From: Schleiferilactobacillus harbinensis DSM 16991
Lineage (GTDB): Bacteria; Bacillota; Bacilli; Lactobacillales; Lactobacillaceae
Length of the DNA: 34,880 nucleotides
Direction of reading: 5' to 3'
Assembly (NCBI RefSeq): GCF_000425885.1
Contig: NZ_AUEH01000033.1
Coordinates: 1 to 34,880 of the forward strand
A program made the position numbers and the translations under genes. Below are positions 1 to 8,019 of this stretch, in pieces. How positions within the stretch are numbered: the first letter of the stretch is position 1; the number at the start of each line of letters is the position of its first letter. The notes under the pieces were generated by a model. That model saw nothing but the letters and a program-made list of their open reading frames with translations. It had not been told where the DNA came from and made no database searches.

Positions 1-79
1 TACTTCATAACGTTTGGGTATAACCATCCTGCACACTCCGTTTTGTTTTTAACAAGAAGTATACAGGATTTCGGGATTT

Positions 80-901
80 TCAGACACTCCCTAGTGTCAT
101 TTGCGAATTATCGCTGCTGCTCTTGGCAAGTGGCGTTCCGTTTGCGGCCTTGATCACGACAGGCGGCACAGCGACGCCGTATTGTTTGGCTACCCGCTGA
201 ACCTCAGTTAAAGCTGATTCAGCATAGCTTGTTTTGTCCTGTGTATTTTGATCAGCAATAGCACTGCTGACGGTAATGATGACCTGCGCCACGCTGCCGT
301 CTGCGCTTGCTGGGAAATCCATCGCGGTCACAGTACCGCCGGAAAGGGCGACCGCACGATGTAATGTATTGGCAAATTCTTCGCTGGCCCCGCTTAAAGT
401 CGGCGTGGCCGCTGGTTGACTGCTGCTTGCCGCAGCCTGCGAAGACGATGCAGCTGACGACGAAGAAGAAGATGAAGATGGGGCGCTCGACGACGAGGAT
501 GGGAAAGACGATGATGACGAACTGGACGGCAGCAAACTGTTGCCTGATTTACTGGCGGACGAGCGCGAATTGCGGTCGGTTTTAGACTCTGATTTAGCCC
601 GCGAACGGGCATCCCGTCTGGCCCGGCTTAGGGCCAAGGATGACGTGCTTTGGGCTGCCGAATCGTCAGCGGCCGTCATAATCACCCCAAGCAAGGCCAG
701 CACAACAAACGAGCTGGCGAGGACGGTCGCCCCTTGGCACCAATGGATACGGCGCCGCAGCTGCTTTTGCCGGCGGCTCCAGCTGGCATCAATTCGCCGA
801 CTCGGTCGCCGCCGTTGCCGGGCGGTCACGATCCAAACCGTGACGATGACCAATAGGGCAACTAATCCCCCAATAAAACAAATTAAAGCAATGAGTTTCA
901 A
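80..901 (-). CDS. Serine-rich membrane protein of unknown function
   Basis: I do not recognise this 273-residue protein. It begins at a TTG codon preceded by a strong GGGGGGAGGAG ribosome binding site. Two hydrophobic segments (about residues 4-26 and 58-79) are separated by a very basic, Arg-rich stretch. After the second segment comes a long low-complexity region (about 85-165) with runs of six to eight serines, then a more ordinary C-terminal domain of about 105 residues ending in TLGSV. This suggests two membrane passes, a flexible Ser-rich spacer and a small globular domain. The spacer and domain are probably outside the cell, but that is inference from the layout. The gene lies 31 bp downstream of the YkyA-like lipoprotein gene on the same strand and may be cotranscribed with it. 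A 6-bp hairpin (GACACT/AGTGTC, 83-98) overlaps the stop codon; bases 1-79 hold nothing I can name. Confidence 0.75.
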   Translation of the reverse strand: MKLIALICFIGGLVALLVIVTVWIVTARQRRRPSRRIDASWSRRQKQLRRRIHWCQGATVLASSFVVLALLGVIMTAADDSAAQSTSSLALSRARRDARSRAKSESKTDRNSRSSASKSGNSLLPSSSSSSSFPSSSSSAPSSSSSSSSAASSSQAAASSSQPAATPTLSGASEEFANTLHRAVALSGGTVTAMDFPASADGSVAQVIITVSSAIADQNTQDKTSYAESALTEVQRVAKQYGVAVPPVVIKAANGTPLAKSSSDNSQMTLGSV

Positions 902-932
902 TTTGCTCCTCCCCCCTAGGCGAACAAATTTC

Positions 933-1583
933 TTATTTCAGTTCCTGCAGCAACTCGCGGCTTTGCTGCCGCGCCGTGGTGAGATTGGCCTGCATGATTT
1001 CCATTTGCTGGTACAAGGCACCGTAATATTGACTCAGGCGGCCCATTGCAGTATCCAGCTCTTTTTCATCGGTCATATCTGCGGTATCCGCGTAGAATTT
1101 CTGCTCCGCCTTGGTAAATTCATCCATGAATTGGGTGAATGTATCATGGTCCAGGCCAATGATTTTTAGGCTTTGCACGAGATCTTGAATCTTTTCCGTC
1201 GGCAGGTTGGGCGATTTGGATTTGGCAAAGCTGCTCAAGGTGTTCTCGGCGTCGCTCAATTTCTTGTATTCAGCTGTCAGTGTGGTCATGGCCGTGGTGC
1301 GCTTGGCAAAGTTGGCATACACGTCGCTTTGCTTATTTTGCAGTAAATTTTCGTTGGGCTTTTCCTTGTGCTCGGTGACATAGAGTGATTGGCTCTTTTC
1401 CAAACTATTGGTAATTGCTGTCAGCTCTTTGCCCTGATCCTGAATCGTGTTGGTCACTGTGGTGGCTGACGCCTGGATTTGTGCTTTATCTGTCAGCGGG
1501 CGCCGCTCGCACGCGCTGATCCCGCCAATGAGCAGAAACAGCATACCAATTAACCCAATTCTTCCCAAATTCACATGGCGCAT
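933..1583 (-). CDS. YkyA-like cell-envelope lipoprotein
   Basis: A 216-residue lipoprotein. The frame is open further upstream, but the start at 1583 is chosen because it gives a proper signal peptide and is preceded by GAAGGAAGG. The N-terminus has basic residues, a hydrophobic core and a lipobox ending IGGISAC (Cys about residue 24), so it should be lipidated and tethered outside the membrane. The mature part is almost wholly helical in character, rich in K, E, Q and T with heptad-like spacing, as in the YkyA family of putative cell-wall-binding lipoproteins (Pfam YkyA). Family membership is recalled from overall pattern, not from a search. The molecular function of that family is unknown to me. 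It is divergent from the exporter gene at 1674 and lies upstream of the Ser-rich membrane protein gene on the same strand. Confidence 0.75.
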   Translation of the reverse strand: MRHVNLGRIGLIGMLFLLIGGISACERRPLTDKAQIQASATTVTNTIQDQGKELTAITNSLEKSQSLYVTEHKEKPNENLLQNKQSDVYANFAKRTTAMTTLTAEYKKLSDAENTLSSFAKSKSPNLPTEKIQDLVQSLKIIGLDHDTFTQFMDEFTKAEQKFYADTADMTDEKELDTAMGRLSQYYGALYQQMEIMQANLTTARQQSRELLQELK

Positions 1584-1621
1584 ACGTGACCCTTCCTTCA
1601 ATTCCCGTGTTACGTATATAA

Positions 1622-1635
1622 TACCATATATGGTA
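1622..1635. promoter_or_regulatory. 14-bp perfect palindrome in a divergent promoter region
   Basis: TACCATATATGGTA is a perfect palindrome in the 90-bp gap between the divergent lipoprotein and exporter genes. A TATAAT hexamer (1617-1622, plus strand) abuts it. On the minus strand, TTGTGA (around 1651) with an 18-base spacer leads to TATATG inside the palindrome. A dimeric regulator could control both directions here. The palindrome is seen directly; the regulator is inferred. Confidence 0.4.
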
Positions 1636-1673
1636 GGAAGGACGATGGTCACAATGACAGAGGAACAACGCTC

Positions 1674-2651
1674 ATGAGAATAGGAATGCGGACGATCAAA
1701 ACGGCACTGACGGCTGGAATTGCGATGGCCATTGCCGCCGCGCTGCATTTGGATTATTGGTCCCTGGCCGGAATCGTCAGCATGCTGATGATTGCCACCA
1801 CAACCCGGGCCACCGTGCGGCTGGCGCTTTTCCAAACCGTGGCGACGGTAGTCGGGTTGGTGCTGGCCTGGGGGCTTTTCACATGGATTCCCTACGCACC
1901 GCTGGCATTTGCCGTTTGGCTGCTCCTGTATATTGCCCTGTCGAACTTGGTCGACTTGCAGGATACCATGATTGGCAGTGCGGTATTTGTTTTACCGCTG
2001 CTGGTGGTCAAACCGATCACGGTGGCGATTTTGCTGAATCAATTATCCGTTTTGGTGATTGCCGCGTTGACCGGGCTTTTCTTCAATCTGTTCATGCCGA
2101 ATTTGACCGATCAGATTTCTTTCCATGTTGAAGGGGTCGAAAAGGAGCTGATCACCGTGTTGCGGCTGCAGGGCACGCTGCTGATATCTGGAGAAACCAG
2201 CGTGGAAGCGCAGCATACTTTATGGGGGCATTTGAGCAGCTTGAAGCAGGCCATCAATGAGGGGACCGCTTGGACAGCCCGGCATCAGGCCAATCAGCTT
2301 TTTGACGATAACGAGTACTATGCGGCATATTTTGAAATGCGCAACAATCAGTATGAGTTGTTGCGTCAAATGCAGCTGCTGTTGGATACGCGGTTGGCTG
2401 AAATGCCTCAGCACCAGCAAATGGGGCGGCTGCTGGTGGATTTGACCAAACGGGATCGCAAGAACAACCCGATTCCGCCGGTGCTGGCGGCAATCGAACG
2501 GCTGCAAGATGATCTGGCCGCGATGAGTTTGCCAGAAACGCGCAAGCAGTTTGCCCAACAAGCGGCCGCGACATCGTATTTGATTTTTTTGCGGCAAATG
2601 CTCCGCTTGAAAGACGCCTTCGATAAGATCGTGGCAAGCCAGAACAAATAA
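1674..2651 (+). CDS. Aromatic acid exporter family membrane protein
   Basis: A 325-residue protein with a hydrophobic N-terminal half (about residues 8-145) holding around five or six membrane segments, then a soluble, mostly helical C-terminal half. The opening, with MRTIKTALTAGIAMAI and then a WSLAGIVSMLMI segment, fits the aromatic acid exporter family (ArAE_1, formerly DUF939). In these proteins a 6-TM half joins a cytoplasmic helical domain. The start has an AGAGG site about 10 bases upstream. The substrate cannot be told from sequence; the family name comes from distant relatives of aromatic-acid efflux proteins. It is transcribed away from the YkyA-like lipoprotein gene. Confidence 0.8.
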   Translation: MRIGMRTIKTALTAGIAMAIAAALHLDYWSLAGIVSMLMIATTTRATVRLALFQTVATVVGLVLAWGLFTWIPYAPLAFAVWLLLYIALSNLVDLQDTMIGSAVFVLPLLVVKPITVAILLNQLSVLVIAALTGLFFNLFMPNLTDQISFHVEGVEKELITVLRLQGTLLISGETSVEAQHTLWGHLSSLKQAINEGTAWTARHQANQLFDDNEYYAAYFEMRNNQYELLRQMQLLLDTRLAEMPQHQQMGRLLVDLTKRDRKNNPIPPVLAAIERLQDDLAAMSLPETRKQFAQQAAATSYLIFLRQMLRLKDAFDKIVASQNK

Positions 2652-2695
2652 GACTTGGTAGCGCTCTTTTTCATTACGATTTTGAGCGTTCTGAC

Positions 2696-2725
2696 TTTAC
2701 TTTCTCGCGCGGTGCATGGTATTAT
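2696..2725 (+). promoter_or_regulatory. Probable cold-shock gene promoter with long leader
   Basis: TTTACT (2696-2701), an 18-base spacer and TATTAT (2720-2725) form a plausible sigma-A promoter. A start near 2732 gives an untranslated leader of about 100 bases before the csp start codon. Long structured leaders are typical of cold-shock genes, where they aid translation at low temperature. The 180-bp gap (2652-2831) holds nothing else I can name. Confidence 0.5.
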
Positions 2726-2831
2726 TATGATGTACTTTTTGAATGGTTACGGTTCGAATGTTTTCAAAAGACTTTCTTCCAGTACCAAACAAAAGATGCA
2801 CAATTTTTTACCAATCAAGGAGGAAGTTCTC

Positions 2832-3032
2832 ATGGAACATGGAACTGTCAAATGGTTTAACGCTGAAAAAGGTTATGGCTTTATCACTCGCGAAGATGGT
2901 AGCGATGTATTCGTTCACTTCTCCGCAATTCAAGGCGATGGCTACAAGACCCTCGAAGAGGGCCAAGGCGTAACTTTCGATGTTGAACAAAGCGACCGTG
3001 GACCTCAAGCTGTCAACGTTGTAAAAGACTAA
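2832..3032 (+). CDS. csp: Cold-shock protein (CspA family)
   Basis: A complete 66-residue cold-shock domain protein, the usual length. It binds single-stranded RNA and DNA and acts as an RNA chaperone in the cytoplasm. Both RNA-binding motifs are intact: KGYGFI (residues 13-18, RNP1) and VFVHF (26-30, RNP2). The N-terminal [11 protein letters not shown] is canonical. The start at 2832 follows an AAGGAGGAAG site; the open frame upstream of it is leader sequence. The gene is monocistronic, bounded by its own promoter and by the terminator at 3057-3080. Which csp paralogue (A, B or C) cannot be decided here. Confidence 0.97.
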   Translation: MEHGTVKWFNAEKGYGFITREDGSDVFVHFSAIQGDGYKTLEEGQGVTFDVEQSDRGPQAVNVVKD

Positions 3033-3056
3033 TTTTTGACACATGCTCAAAGAACG

Positions 3057-3080
3057 GAGGCGCTTCAGCGCCTCTTTTTT
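3057..3080 (+). terminator. Intrinsic terminator of the csp gene
   Basis: GAGGCGC-TTCA-GCGCCTC, a perfect 7-bp stem with a 4-base loop, followed directly by TTTTTT. It lies 25 bp after the csp stop. Confidence 0.92.
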
Positions 3081-3099
3081 CGTGGAAAGGAAGCAGATC

Positions 3100-3858
3100 A
3101 TGGGACTGGAGCGGATGACTGGCGATTGGCACCAGTACAAGGACTTGTTTTTGTTAGCTGATGAAGATGAGGCAATGCTGGCGCGCTATATTGAGCAAAC
3201 AGAACGCTGGCTGTGGACGGTGGCCAACACAACCGTCGGCGCGGCCGCCGTACGGGTCGTTAATCCTTACGAGGGGGAGCTGATGGCGATCGCTGTCGCC
3301 CCGGCGCATCAACAGCAGGGGACCGGCAATGCCTTTTTGCAGGCACTCATCGCCGCTTATGCCCGCCGCGGCTGGTGGACACTGACCGTGGGTACTGGCG
3401 ATACAGGACCGGCGCAGCTTCGTTTCTATCTTAAGAACGGCTTTTGCCCAGATCATATCCGCCCTTTTTTCTTCAGCCAATATGCAGCGCCGATCGAGGA
3501 TCAATGGGGACCATTGCAGAATATGATCGTCTTTAAGCGGTTATTGAAGCCCTTGCCGCACTGGGTTGTGCCCACAACTGCCGCTATTTGGCAACCGCTG
3601 GCGGTCACTCAGCCGCTGGCGCCCTGGCCGGTGGCAACGGGTGATGGCACGATGGGGTGGTCTCTCGCGCCGGTGAAGCAGGCCCAAACATTGACGTTCG
3701 TCGGCGCGGCCTTTGATTTTGCGCTCAACCAATGGGCGGCCCTCTTGAATCCTCAGCCGCTGGCGGCGGATACTGATTTAGCTGCGCTTTGGCGGTATTG
3801 GCGCCGTGCCTATCCGGCGTATGTGGTACCGGCCAATTATTTCCGGGGAAATAAATAG
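3100..3858 (+). CDS. GNAT-family N-acetyltransferase with C-terminal extension
   Basis: 252 residues. The start at 3100 is preferred because GAAAGGAAG precedes it, and the open frame further upstream runs through the csp terminator. The N-terminal half is a GNAT domain: a beta strand ending in AIAVAPAHQQQGTGNAF carries the acetyl-CoA-binding Q-x-x-G-x-G motif, and a later FYLKNGF matches the usual Y-x-x-x-G-F end of the fold. It should transfer an acetyl group from acetyl-CoA to an unknown amine. After about residue 150 comes a Trp- and Pro-rich region of about 100 residues (WQPLAVTQ, ALNQWAALL, WRYWRRAYP) that I cannot assign; a minimal GNAT would end before it. The gene runs towards the MFS gene, and its terminator lies inside that gene's 3' end. 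Confidence 0.85.
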   Translation: MGLERMTGDWHQYKDLFLLADEDEAMLARYIEQTERWLWTVANTTVGAAAVRVVNPYEGELMAIAVAPAHQQQGTGNAFLQALIAAYARRGWWTLTVGTGDTGPAQLRFYLKNGFCPDHIRPFFFSQYAAPIEDQWGPLQNMIVFKRLLKPLPHWVVPTTAAIWQPLAVTQPLAPWPVATGDGTMGWSLAPVKQAQTLTFVGAAFDFALNQWAALLNPQPLAADTDLAALWRYWRRAYPAYVVPANYFRGNK

Positions 3859-3897
3859 CCCGTTGTCAGCGAGACTGGCAACGAGCAGTCGTTATCC

Positions 3898-3924
3898 GGC
3901 TGACTATTTCAAGTCAGCCTTTTT
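3898..3924 (+). terminator. Terminator of the acetyltransferase gene, inside the convergent MFS gene
   Basis: GGCTGAC, an 8-base loop, GTCAGCC, then TTTTT. The stem overlaps the stop and last codons of the minus-strand MFS gene. There is no T-run on the minus strand, so it should act only on plus-strand transcripts. A second, weaker hairpin (GTTGTCAG/CTGGCAAC, 3863-3883) precedes it. Confidence 0.8.
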
Positions 3925-5337
3925 GATTTTCGGCATCATCCAGGCCAGCACCAGGACTGCCAATACGGCTACCACCACAGCAATACCAAAGGCGGTGTGC
4001 AAGGCACTGAGGAAGACGCTGTCCTGACCAGCGGGATAAGTGGTGACCCGCTTTCCCAAATGGGCAGACATCACCCCGAAGAGGATACTGGCGGACGCAG
4101 CAGTGCCGGTCACCATGCCCAGGTTTCGCGCCAGCGCATTGAAGCTCCCGGTGATTCCTAAATCTGTTTTCGGCACCACCGACATGACGATATCGCCCAA
4201 CGGTGACTGGAACAATCCGGTTCCCATGCCCAGCAGCACGGTAGCCACCCCATAAAGCACGATGCCGCCGCTTAGCGGCAGGAAAAGATACAGGACGTCG
4301 GCCAAACCGATCAACGCAGCACCAATCAAACCGACCAGTGCAATGTTCATCCGGTCGGCCAGATAACCGCCCAAAGGCGCGAAGAACACCATGGTCAATG
4401 GATACAGTGTCAGCAGCGCGCCGGCCATGCCCGCGGGCAGACGCAGGGTATCTTCAAGATAGAAGGGCATTAAGACGGTCATGAAGAATTGGACGACAAA
4501 CACCAAGTAGACCGCGCCAACGCCGCCGGAGAACAGGGCGTTTTTGAAGATCCGCAGCGGCAGGAGCGGTTCGTGCACGCAATTTTCAACGATAAAGAAG
4601 CCGATCAGCGCAACGATGGCAATCCCGAGCAAGCCCCAGATCAGCGGAGTGAAGCCCATTTGCTGGCTCATATTCAAGCCCCAGAAACCCGCGCCGATCG
4701 CTACGGCTTGGGTCAGGAAGCCGCCCCAGTCCACGCCGCCTTTCACCGGTGCCGGGCCGGCATGCATGAGACGCAAGGCGAAAATCAAGGCAATCACGCC
4801 AATTGGCATATTGATCCAGAAAATATACGGCCAGCTGCTCACGGCGAGAATCAAACCGCCTAGGCCGGGACCGGCGACGGCGCCCAGGGCGACAAATGTC
4901 CCAACGGTACCCATCGCCCGGCCTCGTTCCTTGATGGGAAATTCAGCGGTGACGATGCCGTAAGTGTTCGCCAAGGTCATGGCCCCGCCGACCGCTTGGA
5001 CGAACCGGCCCAATAGCAGGAAATTAAAGCCTAGCGGCGTTCCGGACATGGCGGAGCCCAAAACAAAGACGAACGTCCCGAGTTTGAAGATCTTCTCCTT
5101 GCCCCACAGATCGCCCAGCTTGCCGAACAGTAGAAGCAGGGCACTCAATACAATGAGGTAGAGGGAGACGATTCATTCCATTTGACTCGCTGGTACATGC
5201 AGGTCCCAGGTCATGACGGGGATGGCAATGTTGACGATCGATGAGTCCAAGTTCGACATGAACGCGAAGATTCCTAAGATAATGATCACTGCCCAGCGGT
5301 GCGGGTCCACCGTGGGCTGAGTTGTCGTTTGCTGCAT
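3904..5337 (-). pseudogene. DHA2-type MFS multidrug exporter, broken by one in-frame TGA
   Basis: Read from the ATG at 5337 (good AGGGGGGAT site upstream), this frame encodes a 477-codon, roughly 14-TM major facilitator of the DHA2 (EmrB/QacA-like) type, which exports drugs using the proton gradient. Residues SNLDSSIVNIAIP match the family's first-helix motif, and LLLFGKLGDLWGKEK is the loop 2-3 signature. The frame is interrupted by a TGA at 5173-5175, after Q-M-E and before I-V-S-L-Y. That is exactly where the family has a nearly invariant Trp (S-Q-x-x-W-I-V). A single TGG to TGA change explains it. The rest (3904-5148) stays open and could start at a TTG at 5148, but that product lacks the first helix. 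Pseudogene is the best call; a sequencing error is possible. Confidence 0.85.
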
Positions 5338-5421
5338 GAGAAATCATCCCCCCTGTAAATTGCCATCATTATGGACCGGAAATTCAGAAAAAGCATGCAA
5401 ATTACTTACCGGCCGCCATGC

Positions 5422-5449
5422 AAAAAAGCCAGACCACAGTCTGACTTTT
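5422..5449. terminator. Bidirectional-looking terminator hairpin
   Basis: GCCAGAC-CACA-GTCTGAC (one G-U pair) is flanked by AAAAAA on the left and TTTT on the right. On the minus strand it ends the oxidoreductase gene (stop at 5470) with a six-T tail. Confidence 0.75.
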
Positions 5450-5469
5450 GGCAGTGTCAGGACATTCAA

Positions 5470-6471
5470 TTATTGTTGAAACGCAGAATTATCTTCAAAT
5501 GGATACAGATAGCCCCATGACCGGCGTATCGCGGTCATCGCGTCCATGACTTCCGTCGTCCATTGCCAATCATCCCGGTGAGCGCTGGGGTTTTGGCAGG
5601 CCTCCGCGAAATCGGCTAATTCATAGGCCATCGCCTTGTTAGTTTCCCCAGTGGTGATCGTAGTGGCTTTTCGATTGATATCTGTGAACACGGCTGCCTG
5701 GGCCCGGGGATAATCCATGATCGTCAGCATGCCCTTGGTGGTGGCCACACTGATTTGCTTAGGCAGGCGGCCGTAGAAACTCAAGGATACGTTGGTCAGA
5801 ATACCGTAATTATTGGTGAAGCTGGCCACAGACCGATCATCAACGCTGGTTGGGCCCATTTTCATGGTGGTATTCAACAGCTGAGGAGCATCCGGCTGGA
5901 ACATCCGCGCTGCACTTAGCGCATAGACGCCGATATCGAGTAAGGCCCCGCCGGCCAATTGCGGGTCCAATAGCCGGGAATTGGGATCGGTATTCGAGTT
6001 ATTGGAGCCAAACATCACATCGATCACCCGGATATCGCCAAAGACGTCGGCCTGTTGCATCGCCCGCAACTGGGCATACAGCGGCATGTGGTAAATCGTT
6101 TGGGCTTCCATCACAACTTTATTCTGTTTCTTAGCCAGAGCCGATACTTGGCGCAACTCGTGACTGCTCATCACGATCGCTTTTTCGGACAGAACATGTT
6201 TGCCAGCACGCAGCGCCGCCATGATTTCTGAAAAATGGAAGCGGTGGGGCGTCGCGATGTAGACAGCATCTACAGCCGCATCGGCAATGGCGTCTTCGTA
6301 ACTGCCATAAGCATGTGGGATGTGATACTGATCAGCGAATTCCTGGGCCTTGGGCAGTGCGCGCGAAGCGGCCCCATACAGGGTCGTTCCGGCCACATTA
6401 GCAGCATCCTGGGCAAAGGCATGGGCGATTCCGCCGAGCCCGAGGATCACCACATTCAAATTGTTCGTCAT
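5470..6471 (-). CDS. Gfo/Idh/MocA-family NAD(P)-dependent oxidoreductase
   Basis: 333 residues, normal for the family. Start at 6471 chosen for its AAAGGAG site; a 15-codon upstream extension lacks one. The Rossmann N-terminus has VVILGLGGIAHAF (GxGxxA-type dinucleotide motif). YIATPHRFHF and LSEKAIV occupy the places of the usual Y-I-x-x-P-x-x-x-H and E-K-P motifs; here the Pro after EK is Ala. The C-terminal half has GGALLDIGVYAL, the family's conserved substrate-side helix. It should oxidise or reduce a sugar or polyol with NAD(P); the substrate cannot be deduced. It stands alone between two terminators or promoters and shares a 144-bp divergent promoter region with the glucosaminidase gene at 6616. 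Confidence 0.88.
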   Translation of the reverse strand: MTNNLNVVILGLGGIAHAFAQDAANVAGTTLYGAASRALPKAQEFADQYHIPHAYGSYEDAIADAAVDAVYIATPHRFHFSEIMAALRAGKHVLSEKAIVMSSHELRQVSALAKKQNKVVMEAQTIYHMPLYAQLRAMQQADVFGDIRVIDVMFGSNNSNTDPNSRLLDPQLAGGALLDIGVYALSAARMFQPDAPQLLNTTMKMGPTSVDDRSVASFTNNYGILTNVSLSFYGRLPKQISVATTKGMLTIMDYPRAQAAVFTDINRKATTITTGETNKAMAYELADFAEACQNPSAHRDDWQWTTEVMDAMTAIRRSWGYLYPFEDNSAFQQ

Positions 6472-6615
6472 TAATTTGCTCTCCTTTAAAGAAAATGCAA
6501 TATTCTTCGGGTACACTGATACCTGTCCCTATCGTAACAAAAGCATCGGCCAAGGGAAACACATTCAAGGTGATCCTTGGTACAATTAAAGCAGTCAGGA
6601 AAGCGAGGTATTCAA

Positions 6616-7305
6616 TTGGCCAAAGGCAGACGGCGCAAAAGTTATGGGCACCACAATACGGTTTCAGCGATCATCGTTTATACGTTACTCGCCCTGCTGC
6701 TCGTGGGCGGGGTGACCGTTGGCGGCGCGATGTGGTATGTACACCATACTGATGAAGAGCAGGCTGCCCAGGCCTCCGCGGCGAAGGCTGCTGAGGTGCG
6801 GCGCAAACAGGCCTTCATTGCGAAAGTGGCGCCCACTGCGCAGTCACTTTACAGTCAATATAAGATTTTTCCAAGCATTACAATTGCTCAAGCCATCCTT
6901 GAATCAGACTGGGGTGAAAGTTCGCTTTCTGCCGAATATAACAATCTTTTTGGCGTCAAAGGCACCAATCCCGCCAACACCAAGGAAATGACGACACAGG
7001 AGTACATCAACGGTGAATGGCAGACGATCAAGGCGCGCTTTCGGGTCTATGCATCCTATGCCCAGTCGATCACCGATCATGCCCAGCTGTTTACCCGGGG
7101 CACGACCTGGAATGCGCAGCAGTACCAACGGGTCCTGGCTGCTCAGGATTACAAGACTCAAGCCAAGGCGCTGCAGGCAGACGGGTATGCCACTGATCCA
7201 GATTATGCCAGTAAGCTGATTGAAATCATTGCCACTTATGGGTTGACCAAATATGATCCGGCGGCGGCCGGTCAAACCAGTCAGGCGAGCGCTAGCAGCC
7301 GCTGA
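6616..7305 (+). CDS. Membrane-anchored glucosaminidase (GH73-like autolysin)
   Basis: 229 residues from a TTG at 6616 preceded by GCGAGGT at good spacing; a TTG 39 bases upstream keeps the frame but would overlap a likely -10 (TACAAT, 6581). A basic N-terminus and one hydrophobic segment (about residues 17-40) give a type II membrane anchor with the rest outside. An Ala-rich helical neck is followed by a GH73 N-acetylglucosaminidase domain: SITIAQAILESDWGESSL carries the catalytic Glu in the typical A-I-L-E-S-x-W-G context, and NNLFGVKG is the second family signature. It should cleave the GlcNAc-MurNAc bond of peptidoglycan in cell separation or turnover. No LysM or SH3 wall-binding domain is present; the end is a short Ala/Ser tail. 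Confidence 0.9.
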   Translation: MAKGRRRKSYGHHNTVSAIIVYTLLALLLVGGVTVGGAMWYVHHTDEEQAAQASAAKAAEVRRKQAFIAKVAPTAQSLYSQYKIFPSITIAQAILESDWGESSLSAEYNNLFGVKGTNPANTKEMTTQEYINGEWQTIKARFRVYASYAQSITDHAQLFTRGTTWNAQQYQRVLAAQDYKTQAKALQADGYATDPDYASKLIEIIATYGLTKYDPAAAGQTSQASASSR

Positions 7306-7370
7306 CCGGTGGTATTTATAGGGCACTTTGTGGTAATGTATAAGTTAATTTAAAGCACTATTTTTCAATA

Positions 7371-7383
7371 ATTGTTCGCTTTT
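7371..7383 (-). promoter_or_regulatory. Possible PurR box upstream of xpt
   Basis: Read on the minus strand, AAAAGCGAACAAT differs by one base from the recalled Gram-positive PurR box (A-W-W-W-C-C-G-A-A-C-W-W-T). It sits 34 bp before the xpt start and just upstream of a possible -10 (CATAAT, 7388-7393). I see no purine riboswitch core in this leader. One site only, so confidence is modest. Confidence 0.4.
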
Positions 7384-7416
7384 GCGGCATAATCACTGAA
7401 TGGAGGATACAATATA

Positions 7417-8019
7417 ATGAAGTTGTTGGAACAAAGGATTCGCGAAGATGGTCAGGTACTCCCTGGCGATGTACTGAAAGTCGACAGTTTTTTAAACCAT
7501 CAGGTGGATCCAGAATTGATGGCTGAGGTTGGCAAAGAATTTCAGCGCCATTTCGCCGACCAGCCAGTCACCAAGATTCTCACCGTGGAATCCTCAGGGA
7601 TCGCCCCGGCGGTATTCACCGGTTATGCCTTCAAGGTTCCAGTGGTTTTTGCCCGCAAACATAAGTCGGTGACACTCAAGGAATATATGTTCACGTCGGT
7701 CGTGTATTCTTACACGAAAAAGGTGAGCAACCATATCGCCATTGCCCGCAAATTTTTGAGCGCCGATGATAAGGTCTTGATCATTGATGATTTCTTAGCG
7801 AATGGTCAGGCTGTGGAAGGGCTGATCGATATCATTAACCAAGCTGGCGCGCAGCTGCTCGGCGTGGGTATTGTCATTGAAAAGACGTTCCAAAAGGGCC
7901 GCCAGTTGTTGGATAAGCGGGACATTCCGGTTTATTCACTCGCCCGGATCAAAGAATTCAAGGACGGTCAAGTGGTCTTCACAGAAGAACAGGAGAATCC
8001 CGATGGCGCAGAAGCCTAA
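7417..8019 (+). CDS. xpt: Xanthine phosphoribosyltransferase
   Basis: 200 residues, close to the usual length. It salvages xanthine by joining it to PRPP to make XMP in the cytoplasm. The N-terminal [31 protein letters not shown] is characteristic of Xpt. The PRPP-binding loop is [13 protein letters not shown] (about residues 121-133), where the two acidic residues bind the ribose hydroxyls. Start ATG preceded by TGGAGG, 11 bases away. It is the first gene of xpt-pbuX-purK-like-purB; its 3' end overlaps pbuX by 17 bp, so translation is probably coupled. A possible PurR box lies upstream. Confidence 0.96.
   Translation: MKLLEQRIREDGQVLPGDVLKVDSFLNHQVDPELMAEVGKEFQRHFADQPVTKILTVESSGIAPAVFTGYAFKVPVVFARKHKSVTLKEYMFTSVVYSYTKKVSNHIAIARKFLSADDKVLIIDDFLANGQAVEGLIDIINQAGAQLLGVGIVIEKTFQKGRQLLDKRDIPVYSLARIKEFKDGQVVFTEEQENPDGAEA

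Noticed and set aside
540-1169. A 209-codon plus-strand frame across the first two genes
   Set aside because: It spans two minus-strand genes and the gap between them, with Arg-rich low-complexity product and no start signal.
5173-5175. Recoding of TGA as Trp in the MFS gene
   Set aside because: No other gene in the window uses internal TGA, many end in TGA, and lactobacilli use the standard code. A nonsense mutation or read error is simpler.
7306-7416. Purine riboswitch before xpt
   Set aside because: I could not find the conserved loop and junction sequence of the purine aptamer, and the gap is short.
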